Assembly (NCBI RefSeq): GCF_013167895.1
Contig: NZ_BLWC01000001.1
Coordinates: 5,332,001 to 5,396,000, forward strand
Direction: 5' to 3'
Source of the DNA: Streptomyces fulvorobeus
GTDB taxonomy: Bacteria; Actinomycetota; Actinomycetes; Streptomycetales; Streptomycetaceae
Length of the DNA stretch: 64,000 nt
The notes below the pieces were generated by a model. The model was not told where the DNA came from and did no database searches. It worked only from the letters and a program-made list of their open reading frames with translations. Below are positions 1 through 8,078 of the stretch, in pieces (the stretch's first letter is position 1; every line of letters starts with the position of its first letter). A program made the translations under genes and the position numbers.

Positions 1-441
1 CGCCCCACCGCAGCCCTCGGCCAGGACGGGCGCGTCAACGTCTTCGTCAAGGGCACCGACAAGGCACTGTGCGTCTCCGTGCAGTCCGCCGAGAACAACA
101 CCACCTACCAGGACTTCCAGTCGACCACACAGCACCACCGGGCATCTTCGGACGGGCCGACGGCGAATCCAGCACGTCCGAAGACGCATCCCCTCAAGCG
201 CTCACGTCCCGGCGCGTCGCCAGCGCCCCTACGCCCCAGTCCACGACGAGGCCGGCGGGCAGGCCGTACCCGCACCGCGCACCCCGGGCCGCACCACCGC
301 GGAGCCCGGGGTGCGCGGTGGTGCGGTCCGACAGGGCGGGATGCGCCGGCGGAGCGATTGTGCGCACCTCGTCCGAGTGGCGACAGCCCGGACTCCTCGG
401 CAGCTGGACCATGCTTCGCCATGATGCCGGTACCTCCATAA
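1..441 (+). pseudogene. 3' remnant of a lectin-repeat (tachylectin/PLL-like) secreted protein, left-truncated
   Basis: The frame is open from the left edge. Its first 40 codons read like one blade of a bulb-lectin or tachylectin-type beta-propeller repeat (an AALGQDGRVNVFVKGTDKAL stretch), as found at the C-termini of secreted Streptomyces hydrolases. After about position 125 the translation becomes low-complexity, Arg/Pro-rich and unlike any repeat, so the gene probably ended or was broken there and the stop at 441 is not the native one. The rest of the gene lies outside the window. The repeat family is a moderate-confidence reading. Confidence 0.4.
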
Positions 442-463
442 AAGCCGTGAAAGAGAGATACCC

Positions 464-808
464 ATGCGTCTTCGCTCCGCCCTGGCCGCCTCCGCCGGCG
501 CCCTCGCGCTCCTTCTCGCCACGCCCGGCCCCGCCTCTGCCGCCTCCGGCCAGTTCCGTTACACCTACACCACCACCGACGGATACGAAGCCGTCGGCTT
601 CATGAACAACCCCGACAGCGGCACCTGCATCAACATCCAGGGACCCGGATCCGAGCCCGGCTCGGCCGCCTACGCACCGCACAACCGCACAGACGCCACG
701 GCCACCGTGTTCCTCGAAGCCGGCTGCGAGGGCGACGCCTTCTACACCCTGCGCCCCGGAGGAGGCGCCTCGGACCGTCTCCTCGTGCGTTCGGTCGTCT
801 TCTCCTGA
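464..808 (+). CDS. Small secreted protein of unknown function
   Basis: This 114-residue protein has a clear Sec signal peptide: MRLR, a hydrophobic Ala/Leu core, and a probable cleavage site after PASA near residue 26. The mature part of about 88 residues has two cysteines (in SGTCINI and EAGCEGD) that could form one disulfide. I do not recognise a named family. The start is supported by a purine-rich AGAGAG just upstream. It stands alone between a decayed lectin gene and an IS remnant, and its codon use is normal for the genus. An extracellular location is likely; no enzymatic motif is visible. Confidence 0.6.
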   Translation: MRLRSALAASAGALALLLATPGPASAASGQFRYTYTTTDGYEAVGFMNNPDSGTCINIQGPGSEPGSAAYAPHNRTDATATVFLEAGCEGDAFYTLRPGGGASDRLLVRSVVFS

Positions 809-919
809 GACCAGGCGGGTCGTGGGCGCGTACTCGCCCTGTGAGCTCATCCTCCGGTACGTCGAACGCCTCGGTCACGGTGGCCAAGTGGTCGGCTCCG
901 GAACTCATTCGGGGGTTGA

Positions 920-1250
920 TCAAGTAGCCGGGGCGGTGGAGAATTCTTCGTGTCGGCCGGGTTGGTGTCGGTCGAGTCGGGCCAGTAGATCGTCCAGGTC
1001 GGAAGTGGTGAACTTCCACTGGTACGGCTGTGCCGTGGCGTTGTAGCGGTCTTCGAAGGCTTGGAGCCGGTCCCGGACCTGGTCGAGGTTGGGTGAACCG
1101 GGCAGGGCGTCCAGACCGTTTGCGGTCGGCCAGGGCTGGTAGGCCACCATGGGCGAGCCGGCCACGCCAGGTCCGGACCGTGTCCACGTGCAGGTGGCGC
1201 TCGGCGGCGGTCAGCACCACGGCCACGGCAGCGCGTATGGACAAGTACCT
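920..1250 (-). pseudogene. IS630-family transposase remnant (internal deletion)
   Basis: On the minus strand two transposase pieces are fused. The first, about 1250 to 1095, matches the N-terminal helix-turn-helix of IS630 transposases (HLHVDTVRTWRGRL, then GLPALADRKRSGRP). The second, about 1090 to 920 in another frame, matches the extreme C-terminus (FEDRYN, then QPYQWKFTTSDLDDLLARL). The whole DDE catalytic core between them is missing, so the element cannot move by itself. No clean terminal inverted repeats or target duplication were found. It marks this end of the window as an old insertion hotspot. Confidence 0.7.
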
Positions 1251-1367
1251 GCCTCCTGGGGCCTGCGGCAGGCCGATGAGGCCGAGCGTTTTCGACTGTT
1301 CCCCGCCCTTCCTTTTTCTCCATTGGATTTCGAAGGAGACAGGAAGAGCGGGCTGGGACTGCACGTA

Positions 1368-1403
1368 TGACGGGCCGCCGACCCGCAGGGCGGCGGCCCG
1401 TCA
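1368..1403. terminator. Perfect 13-bp hairpin, probable terminator
   Basis: TGACGGGCCGCCG and its exact complement flank a 10-nt loop. It lies between the IS630 remnant and the 3' end of the minus-strand TPR gene, so it most likely ends transcription of that gene. No T-tract follows, as is usual in Streptomyces. Confidence 0.55.
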
Positions 1404-1483
1404 TGACCATTGAAAGGTCGTCAGCACCGGCGCGGACAGACGGGTTTACGCAGGCGTCTCGCGTGTCCGAGGATCGGAGGCGC

Positions 1484-2137
1484 TCACGCGGCGGACCGGA
1501 CTTCGATCGCGTGGCTGAGGGCGGACTGCTCATCGTCGGGAAGCCGACGTTCGGCGTGGAGCATGCGCAGGGCAGTGGTGATGCGTTCGTTGTCCTCGGG
1601 TGTGCCGAGGCTGCCCATGTACGGAGGCAGCAGCAGACTCAGAGCTTCGAGGTCCGTGCGTGCGCAGAGCCGGGTGATGAGTTCGCCGACGGGGTCCTCG
1701 TGATGCTGTGGTGCGGACAGGGCGGTGGCGCGCAGTCCTGCGGCGATGCGGTAGCGGAGCCATTGCTGGTGGGGGCCGGCCGGGACCGCGTCGATGTGCT
1801 TGGCCGCGGTGTCGAAGTGCTCGCGGGCCTGGTCGATCTGGCCCAGATCGCGGTGGGCTCGGGCCATATTGCCGTGAAGTGAGGCGTAGAAGCCGCGGAC
1901 GCGGTCGTCGCCGACCTTGTCGGCCCGGTTCAGGCATTCCTGGTTCCAGTGCAGGGTCTCCTGCGGGGTCGGCTGGTGCCGGGCGAGGTAGTGCGCGGCG
2001 ATGCAGGCGTCGTAGTCGTCCTCGGCTGCGTCCCAGGCTTGGAGGAACAAGTCCCGGGCTTGGGCATCTCGTCCTTCGGTCTCGGCCTGCATGCCCTGCA
2101 CGCACAGCTGCACGACGACGTTCTCGGGGTCGGTCAC
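1484..2137 (-). CDS. TPR-like helical repeat protein
   Basis: A 217-residue, all-helical protein with several tetratricopeptide-like pairs (for example AQARDLFLQAWDAAEDDYDA, then a DLGQIDQAREHFDTAAKHI-like pair). It has no signal peptide and no membrane segment, so it is probably a cytoplasmic scaffold or partner protein. The GTG start at 2137 follows a GGGAGAG ribosome-binding site. It lies 41 bp downstream of the MerR-clamp fusion gene on the same strand, so the two are probably co-transcribed and may act together. It resembles conserved actinobacterial TPR proteins of unknown role. Confidence 0.65.
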   Translation of the reverse strand: MTDPENVVVQLCVQGMQAETEGRDAQARDLFLQAWDAAEDDYDACIAAHYLARHQPTPQETLHWNQECLNRADKVGDDRVRGFYASLHGNMARAHRDLGQIDQAREHFDTAAKHIDAVPAGPHQQWLRYRIAAGLRATALSAPQHHEDPVGELITRLCARTDLEALSLLLPPYMGSLGTPEDNERITTALRMLHAERRLPDDEQSALSHAIEVRSAA

Positions 2138-2178
2138 GGCTCTCCCTGAGGTGATGGGGGTGTGGTGTTGCGAAGGAG

Positions 2179-3249
2179 TCAGCTGGAGGTGAGAGCCACC
2201 GGCATGACCAGAGTGGTGAAGCTGCCCTGGTCTGCGGAACGCACCACAACAGGACGGTCTGCGGCGGAGATCTCCAGCAGGACGTCGGGCCCGACGCTGG
2301 CTTCCAGCGCGGGAGCCAGGACGGCAGGGTCGAATCCGATCCGCTGCGGCAGGTCTTCATGGCAGATCGCAGGCAGGGTGGCGGCATGGGAGCGATCGGC
2401 CAGAGAGACGACCAGCTCATCGTCGGTGAAACTCACAGCGATGCATGCAGCGCCGCCACGGCCGTTGACCGCGTCGCGAAGGGCCAGGCGATCCACGATC
2501 ACGCGGTACTCGATCGGAGGCAGAGCCGAGAGCATCTCGCGGTAGGAAGGGAACCGGGCATCGACCGTCGCCAGGACGCGGGACTGTGTCGCACTGCGTG
2601 CTCGGGTCCCGTCCGGTCCGACCTGGATGGTGACTTGGTGGACTCGCGCTGCCCATTGACCGAACTCGATCAGGTCAGCCGTGTGCATCAGCAGATGGCA
2701 GGGTCCTCCATCGAGCGCCGTCGGCTTCAGGACGCGCATTGACAGGCGGTAGCGATCGGTGGCTACCAGACGAACCTCGCCGTCATCGATCTCGATGAGG
2801 ACGCAGCCAAGCGCAGGATGCTCCCCGTCGGAGGCTGCGGCCGGCACCACCTGGCGTACAGCACTGGCGAGCTCCACGCCGTCGATTCGCACTTCCGTCG
2901 TACTACTTGCGGTCGAGAGGGATTGCAGAGCCACGGCGACGGCTGCCTTGGCGGTCTGCGTCTGGTCCCGCATCCTCTCCAAGTGCCGTTCCAGGACCTC
3001 TCGGCCCTCGCGCTCGGGCCCGTCGAGCACCACGGTGACTTCGGCCAGCGGCAGCCCCGCTTCGCGCAGACCGCGCAGGAGAACGGCACGGGCCGCCTGC
3101 GCAGGGCTATAGAAGCGGTATCCGGTCGCCCCATCGACCCTCGCCGGCCGCAACACGCGGCTGTCGTCGTAGAAACGCAGGGCGCTCGGAGCGAGGCCGA
3201 CTCGCCGCGCGAAGGCGCTGATGCTCAGTAGTTCCGTGCTGCCGTCCAT
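2179..3249 (-). CDS. MerR-type regulator fused to a DNA sliding-clamp (DnaN-like) domain
   Basis: The 356-residue protein starts with a MerR winged-helix DNA-binding domain at about residues 7-75 (ISAFARRVGLAPSALRFYDD, then GYRFYSPAQAARAVLL). A short coiled-coil dimerisation helix follows (ERHLERMRDQTQTAKA). Residues about 125-355 look like the repeated fold of the DNA polymerase III beta clamp, including ATDRYRLSMRVL, VDARFPSYREML and a C-terminal VVVRSADQG/LVMPVAL strand pair as in DnaN. Ligand-binding domains usually occupy this place in MerR proteins. The start at 3249 was chosen because the MerR homology begins there and an operator lies directly upstream. An alternative start 38 codons earlier would read through the operator. 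It forms a likely operon with the TPR gene. Annotation pipelines call related proteins clamp-family or MerR; a mechanism is unknown to me. Confidence 0.8.
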   Translation of the reverse strand: MDGSTELLSISAFARRVGLAPSALRFYDDSRVLRPARVDGATGYRFYSPAQAARAVLLRGLREAGLPLAEVTVVLDGPEREGREVLERHLERMRDQTQTAKAAVAVALQSLSTASSTTEVRIDGVELASAVRQVVPAAASDGEHPALGCVLIEIDDGEVRLVATDRYRLSMRVLKPTALDGGPCHLLMHTADLIEFGQWAARVHQVTIQVGPDGTRARSATQSRVLATVDARFPSYREMLSALPPIEYRVIVDRLALRDAVNGRGGAACIAVSFTDDELVVSLADRSHAATLPAICHEDLPQRIGFDPAVLAPALEASVGPDVLLEISAADRPVVVRSADQGSFTTLVMPVALTSS

Positions 3250-3259
3250 GGACCCGATT

Positions 3260-3288
3260 GTTGACCTTCCTCCAACTTGAAGGTCAAC
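3260..3288. promoter_or_regulatory. MerR-type operator/promoter of the MerR-clamp gene
   Basis: A perfect 10-bp inverted repeat, GTTGACCTTC and GAAGGTCAAC, separated by 9 bp, sits 10 bp upstream of the MerR start codon. On either strand the TTGACC half resembles a -35 box, matching the usual placement of MerR dyads within a promoter. It suggests autoregulation; binding itself is inferred. Confidence 0.7.
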
Positions 3289-3475
3289 TCGCTCTTCGGC
3301 CGGGTTCCACGCCACCACCTGCCACGGGAGCTCCCTCAGCGTCAACCCCCGAAGGACTTCCAAACTCGACCACTAAGTGCGGCGCGAGCCTCGCTGTCAG
3401 GTCGCGCAAGGCGTCGGGAAGTGAGCGGACCTGTTCGGCCGTGAAGAGATCTCCGGCCCGGCGGCGCGGCGGGCA

Positions 3476-3865
3476 ATTGTCGGAGCGGCCTCGATCCCCA
3501 GCTTCGAAGGCGCCCTGACCACCCCGAAGGCCGCCGTTAAGTTCCTCGCGCGTGATGGCCTCGTCCTCTTCGACAACCCGGACTCGTTCCTCATCTGCGC
3601 CTTCAAGCGAGACACGGCCCTGTGCGATCCGGATCCCGGGGCGACGGCACCCAACCAGTTCGCCTGCCAGCTCGGCTGCAGCAACGCGATCCGCACCGAC
3701 GGCCACGCGCAGGCAGCACGGGAGCATGCTGATCGGCTCGATGTAAAGGCAACCCTCGTGCCCCAGCCCCTGGGCGACCGGTTTCGCCGAACAGCCGGCC
3801 GCTTCCGTGCACTCGCCGACGCCCACGACTCCGCCGCCCGGACCGCCGAGGAAGCCGTCGCATGA
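3476..3865 (+). pseudogene. C-terminal remnant of a Tn554-like site-specific integrase
   Basis: The frame ending at 3865 encodes about 130 residues that read like the Cys-rich tail of actinobacterial tyrosine-type integrases that pair with DUF6262 proteins. Features are a DNPDSFLICAF segment, CDPDPGATAPNQFACQLGC, a CSNAIRTDGHA motif, then a helical tail. The catalytic region is absent: upstream the frame breaks up close to the MerR operator. Its TGA overlaps the ATG of the next frame (ATGA), the normal arrangement in intact copies of this integrase pair. It is therefore a truncated element end rather than a functional gene. Confidence 0.55.
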
Positions 3866-4265
3866 ACGAACAGCATGATGACGAACGCACCCGCATCCGC
3901 GCGGCCATGGACCGCCTCCTGGCCGGGCAGCCCACGAGTTCCAATGGCAGCCTCACCGTGGTCGCGCTCGCCGCGGAAGCCGGGGTACATCGCATGGCTT
4001 GCAGAAGCGTCACGCCGACCTCAAGGAGGAGTTCTACGCGCGGATCCGTACGGAAACGCATCAGACCCCGGAAGTCGAGAGGCGGCTGCGCGGTCGTCCG
4101 CCTGAAGGAGGCCACCTCAGGGACTCCCGGGCCACGGAGGCCGCCTCCCGGCGCCGAACGGAGCAGATGGCCCTCGCCGCAGCCGTCCTCCTCCTGCGGA
4201 CCCCTGAAGGCCCGGACCGGCTTCTTCCCGACAACATCATCCCGCTCCGCCCGTCCAGTGATTGA
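3862..4265 (+). pseudogene. Frameshifted DUF6262-type (TnpC-like) element protein
   Basis: It starts MNEQHDDERTRIRAAMDRLL and continues with an AALAAEAGVHR-type helix-turn-helix-like segment, as in small DUF6262 proteins encoded after integrases of Tn554-like elements. The similarity then jumps between reading frames: near 3995 (QKRHADLKEEFYARIR is in another frame), near 4090 (VVRLKEATSG returns to the first) and near 4140. It ends in LRTPEGPDRLLPDNIIPL. At least three indels make a functional product unlikely. Some could be sequencing errors, since similar errors occur elsewhere in the window. Confidence 0.55.
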
Positions 4266-4269
4266 AGAG

Positions 4270-4755
4270 GGCAGGCCGTCAGGCGGCGACGCCAACCTCA
4301 TTGCGGGTGCAGTGGATGAAGTCACGTGGCAACTCGTGGCTACTGTCCACTCCGGCGGGCCGGGCTTTGGGACGCCCTTCTACAAGCAGGTCTGCGAGCC
4401 CAACCGGCCCCTCAACGAAGGGCTCCAGTCTGGAAACCTCAAGGGCGCCAAAAGCCTGAGCGGCGAGTTCCGCGGCGACAAGAACAGCGACGAGCCGTTC
4501 GTCTTCCGCATCGACCTGTGGGACGCCGACACCCTCAGCGCCGACGATCACCTGGTCAAGGACCAGACCGTCCGCGTCCGGCCCGCAAACGACGGGGTCA
4601 TGGCCGAGACTGTCTCCTTCGAGGACGGAGAACGTCTGAAGGGCCGCCTCCCGCAGGATGGGCGCACGTACGTCCGCGTCAACTACGAAACCAACCACAG
4701 CCCCCTCTCCTCCGACGGGCCCATCCTGACGGACGGACTCATCGGCATGAGGTAG
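4270..4755 (+). pseudogene. C-terminal fragment of an unrecognised protein with a C2-like segment
   Basis: About 160 residues read in the same frame as the start of the DUF6262 remnant and end at 4755. The part VFRIDLWDADTLSADDHLVK, followed by beta-strand-like sequence, resembles a calcium-dependent C2-type beta-sandwich domain. No start codon with a ribosome-binding site precedes it, so it appears to be the tail of a gene whose front was lost when the mobile element decayed. The family assignment is weak. The composition is coding-like, and the competing minus-strand frame over the same bases shows no recognisable motif. Confidence 0.4.
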
Positions 4756-5207
4756 GGCCCGTCGTGACAGTGCTGGTCACAGCTACTCGTTGGGGGCTGC
4801 GACCAGCACCGTCGCCTCATCGGACGGCGAGCTCGTCGCCTCTCGTGGCGACCGCGCGGTGGCGCTCGAGCGGCGTTCGACCGCGTGGCGCTTCTACCCC
4901 TGCTTGACCGTCTGATGGACCTTGGTGGGCAGCCCCCCCACCCGGGAACGACCGCCCCATGGTCGGCTGGTTCTACGAAGACTCCGCCAGGCAGCTTCTT
5001 CTGGAATTTCCCCGATTCACCGTCCCGGCACATCCCGGGCAATCAGACCCTTCGAGTCCGTCTCAGCCTGCCCGGAAGCAGAGACGTGTTCTGTCGGGCA
5101 GGCCCGAGTGTGGCGCATCGGCGTCGGTTCCTGAACAGCCCCAGGCCGTAGCCAGCCAGCCGGCATCGGGCGAGGCCGCGACATGCTGAGCAGCCTTCAC
5201 CAAGCTT
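4756..5207. other. Gene-free stretch between element remnants and the exporter operon
   Basis: I see no convincing gene here. Several short open frames of 70-90 codons exist in all three plus frames but none shows motifs or a ribosome-binding site. A 9-bp dyad (GTGCTGGTC at 4770-4778 and GACCAGCAC at 4801-4809, 22-nt loop) could be a weak terminator. The exporter gene ends at 5208, so this also contains its 3' region. Confidence 0.4.
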
Positions 5208-6803
5208 TCAGAGGGTGAGGAGGCTTCGCAGCGTGAGGCTGGTGCCCACGGTGAGGACGGCGAGAGCGGTGAGGACAGTCGCGTAGCGGGTGTAGGGGCG
5301 CAGGGAGGGTAGGTGGCGTTCGGTCAGTGCGGTGAGCCTGGTTCCGCTGCCGGAGAGAAGGATGCCGGCTGCGGTCAGGGTGAGGGCCATGCCGAGGCCA
5401 TAGCCGATGACGAGCAGGACCCCGAAGTAGGTCCGGCTGAGGGCGATGGCGCCGAGCAGGACGACGAGGGCCGACGGGCTGGGTACGAGGCCGGCCGCGA
5501 GTCCTACGCCGAGGAGCGCGGGCAGGCCAGTGCGCCGTTGGCTGTTTCCCTCGCGGGAGTCGGTTTCGTGCGCGTGGTCGCCGTGGTTGTGTGGGTGGGC
5601 GTCCCCGTGGCTGTGCCCCGGGTCGTGTGCGTGCACGTGAGGGCGGTCGTGGTGGTGGTCATGGCCGTGAGCGTGGCCATGGCTGTGGCCGTGGTGCCAG
5701 AGTCCCGGCGGTCTTCCGGTCCGCAGGGCCCGTACCGCTGTCACCGTCAGCATCATTCCCAGTACCGCGATGACCGCGCCGCTGATCGCCCCCAGCCATG
5801 CCAACAGGTGCGCACCGATGAATGCGGCGCCCGCGGTGAGGAGCAGGCCCATGGCCAGGACTCCGGCGGTGTGGGTGGCGGTGACCGTCGTGCCAACCGC
5901 GAGGGCGGCGCGGACGCCGCCTTCGCGGCGGGCCAGGCAGGCGGCGACTGCGAGTTTGGCGTGTCCGGGCAGTGCCGCGTGGCCTGCGCCCAGGAGCAGG
6001 GTCAGCAGGACGGCGAGGAGACCCGCCGGCCAGGTGAGGTCCCGGTCGGCGGTCAGGCCGGTGAGTCGTTGTTCCAGTGCCGGGAAGAGCACGGTGTCGC
6101 GGTCCAGAGCCTGAGCTGCGGGTGCCTCATCCAGTTTCGTTGAGCCGGGGGCGCCGGGAGCGCCGGCCCCGCCCGTGCCCGGCTCTGCTCTCAGTTCCGC
6201 TGTGGTGACATCGAGCGGTTGCTCGTTCCCGTCCGTCGGGTAGTGGCGCAGCACCTTGCTGGGACTCTTCGAGGGGACCGGCGACTTCGTCAGTCGTACG
6301 CGGTCGCCGGGGACAGCGGTGATCTCCTTCCAGCCGGTCCGTGTCACGTCCGCCCCCGAGGTGAAGGAGATTTCGGTAGGGCGGGAGAGGTCGGCGTCGG
6401 CCCGCATGGTGCAGGTCAGCCGGGCGACGGGAACGCCCGCCGCCCCTTTCCCGTACGACAGGGTGGAGCGCCCCGCCTTCCAGGCGATGCGCTCACCGCC
6501 CACCGAGAGCCTGCTGCGGCCGGCGAGTCCGGCGCACCGCTCGGCTGCCCGGTCCGCGGCTTCCGCCGGTGAGATCGTCCCGTCGAGGTCGGTGTCCGTG
6601 GCGTCCTGGTCCTGCGCGGTGGGGATCTCCGCGCTGTCGACGACGGCGGTGTCCTCGATGCGGTCGTGCGACAGGCGCAGTCCGTCGTAGTGGTTGACGC
6701 TGAAGTTCCCCAGCGGGTGGGCGTGGACCGTCGATACGGGGGTCAGGCCGAGCAGCACGAGCAGGGGCGCCGCGACGGCCGCCGCGCGGCGTGGAAGCTT
6801 CAT
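5208..6803 (-). CDS. NicO/RcnA-type Ni2+/Co2+ exporter with secreted N-terminal domain
   Basis: A 531-residue protein. A signal peptide (residues 1-28, ending VHA) and an extracytoplasmic region of about 220 residues come first. That region includes an EF-hand-like loop (DATDTDLDGTISPAEA). The membrane part, from about residue 255, has six segments with the NicO features GAGHALPGHAKLAVAAC and HTAGVLAMG. The cytoplasmic loop at about 375-420 is extremely His-rich (HGHSHGHAHGHDHHH), typical of RcnA-like nickel/cobalt export proteins. The role is probably metal efflux or sensing; the substrate is inferred from family only. It is last in a DUF4331-TPR-exporter operon, 3 bp after the TPR gene. Confidence 0.75.
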   Translation of the reverse strand: MKLPRRAAAVAAPLLVLLGLTPVSTVHAHPLGNFSVNHYDGLRLSHDRIEDTAVVDSAEIPTAQDQDATDTDLDGTISPAEAADRAAERCAGLAGRSRLSVGGERIAWKAGRSTLSYGKGAAGVPVARLTCTMRADADLSRPTEISFTSGADVTRTGWKEITAVPGDRVRLTKSPVPSKSPSKVLRHYPTDGNEQPLDVTTAELRAEPGTGGAGAPGAPGSTKLDEAPAAQALDRDTVLFPALEQRLTGLTADRDLTWPAGLLAVLLTLLLGAGHAALPGHAKLAVAACLARREGGVRAALAVGTTVTATHTAGVLAMGLLLTAGAAFIGAHLLAWLGAISGAVIAVLGMMLTVTAVRALRTGRPPGLWHHGHSHGHAHGHDHHHDRPHVHAHDPGHSHGDAHPHNHGDHAHETDSREGNSQRRTGLPALLGVGLAAGLVPSPSALVVLLGAIALSRTYFGVLLVIGYGLGMALTLTAAGILLSGSGTRLTALTERHLPSLRPYTRYATVLTALAVLTVGTSLTLRSLLTL

Positions 6804-6806
6804 CGA

Positions 6807-8078
6807 CTACCTGTCCGGGGCGGGGTGGTGAGGGAAGAGGTGGGGGTTCAGGGCGCGGGCCTCGCTCAGATGACGGGATCCCTCGGGCAAGGCGAGTACC
6901 TGCTCGATCGTGCCCCGATGGTGGAGGAATAGCGCGTTCCTCCAGCCGGTTGAGGCGGCCCGGCGGGTGTAGGTGAGGGCCTCGGTGTCCTGCCCCGCGC
7001 GGTGCAGTGCCCAGCCCAGTGCGTCGGCGATGATGACGCTCCGCGTGTGTCTCCACTCCCTGCGCGCAAGCTCCACCGCAGTCTTCGGGTCGCCGTGGTC
7101 AGCTGCGTAGAGGATGAGGTGCGGGTCGACGGGAGCGACGTCCGCGCGGACCATCCGCACGTGCGCAGACAAGGCGGCCCACTCGCTCCCCTGGCGGGAA
7201 CCACCGCTCGCGCCTCGGAGCTCCAGGCTCTCCAGGAGGAACTGCGGCAGCGGGGTCCTTTCGACGAGTCGCGCATACAGCTCAAGAGCCTTGCCGGTGT
7301 GGCCGCGTGCGGCGGTGACCCGGGCGATTCCGGCCTGCCCGTAAGGGTGGTCCGGTACGGAGGCCAGGGCGCGCCGGTAGCGCCGTTCCGCCACGTCCAC
7401 CTTGCCTTGAGACCAGGCCAGGTCGCCCAGGCGGGCCTCGGCGAAACCTCGTTCGTCGTCGGTGACCGCGCTGTCCACGGCTCGCTGGAGCGCGATGGCG
7501 GCGTCCTCGGGCCTGCCGTTGGTCTCCAGGTCGTAGGCGGCTCTGCTGTAGGCGGCGGTGGCCGGGGCGATGTCGAGCATCCGCTGTACGGCGGCCCGCG
7601 CCTGCGGGTAGTTCCCGAGCTGGATCTCGGCGTCCGCGAGTACGGCGTACCCGTCCGGGCGGTCGGGTGCCATCCGGGTGGCGCGCAGCCCGTACTCGCG
7701 GCCCTTCACGAACTCGTGCCGGGCGTTGGCAAGGAAGCCCTGCCCGGTCACGGCCCCGTAGTTGTCCACGGCGTCGAGGGCGAGGGAGCGGCGCAGCGCT
7801 CTGTCGGCGGCGCCGAGCCGGGCTGCGTCGAGGGTGGTGCGAGCCTGTTCGATCTCGGCACGCGCCAGGCCGGCCCAGGCGACCGGGTCGCCGGGGTACG
7901 ACGCTGTCGCCTTGCGGGCGGCGTCAGCCGGGCTGATGCCCGTGCTGGGGGCGCCCGCAGGGGCGGCGGTGGCCTGCCGGGTCTGGGGCCGGGGAGGGTG
8001 AGGACCGAGGTAAAGCAGTCCCGCCACGCACCCGGCCACGGCCGCCGCCACTCCTACGGCGCTGATCAGACGCCTCAC
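6807..8078 (-). CDS. Membrane-anchored or secreted TPR protein
   Basis: A 423-residue protein with an N-terminal hydrophobic helix (residues 3-25, AVGVAAAVAGCVAGLLYLG). The cysteine in that helix is not in a clear lipobox. At least eight TPR-like repeats follow (DGYAVLADAEIQLGNYPQAR, AEARLGDLAWSQGKVDVAER and others). The GTG start at 8078 was chosen because it overlaps the TGA of the upstream DUF4331 gene (GTGA), indicating translational coupling. A longer open frame upstream is antisense-like noise within DUF4331. It probably acts outside the membrane as a protein-protein scaffold for the DUF4331 and exporter partners. No catalytic motif is seen. Confidence 0.75.
   Translation of the reverse strand: MRRLISAVGVAAAVAGCVAGLLYLGPHPPRPQTRQATAAPAGAPSTGISPADAARKATASYPGDPVAWAGLARAEIEQARTTLDAARLGAADRALRRSLALDAVDNYGAVTGQGFLANARHEFVKGREYGLRATRMAPDRPDGYAVLADAEIQLGNYPQARAAVQRMLDIAPATAAYSRAAYDLETNGRPEDAAIALQRAVDSAVTDDERGFAEARLGDLAWSQGKVDVAERRYRRALASVPDHPYGQAGIARVTAARGHTGKALELYARLVERTPLPQFLLESLELRGASGGSRQGSEWAALSAHVRMVRADVAPVDPHLILYAADHGDPKTAVELARREWRHTRSVIIADALGWALHRAGQDTEALTYTRRAASTGWRNALFLHHRGTIEQVLALPEGSRHLSEARALNPHLFPHHPAPDR

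Noticed and set aside
4279..4698. A 139-codon minus-strand frame opposite the C2-like fragment
   Set aside because: Composition is shadow-like and the plus frame carries the recognisable strand pattern.
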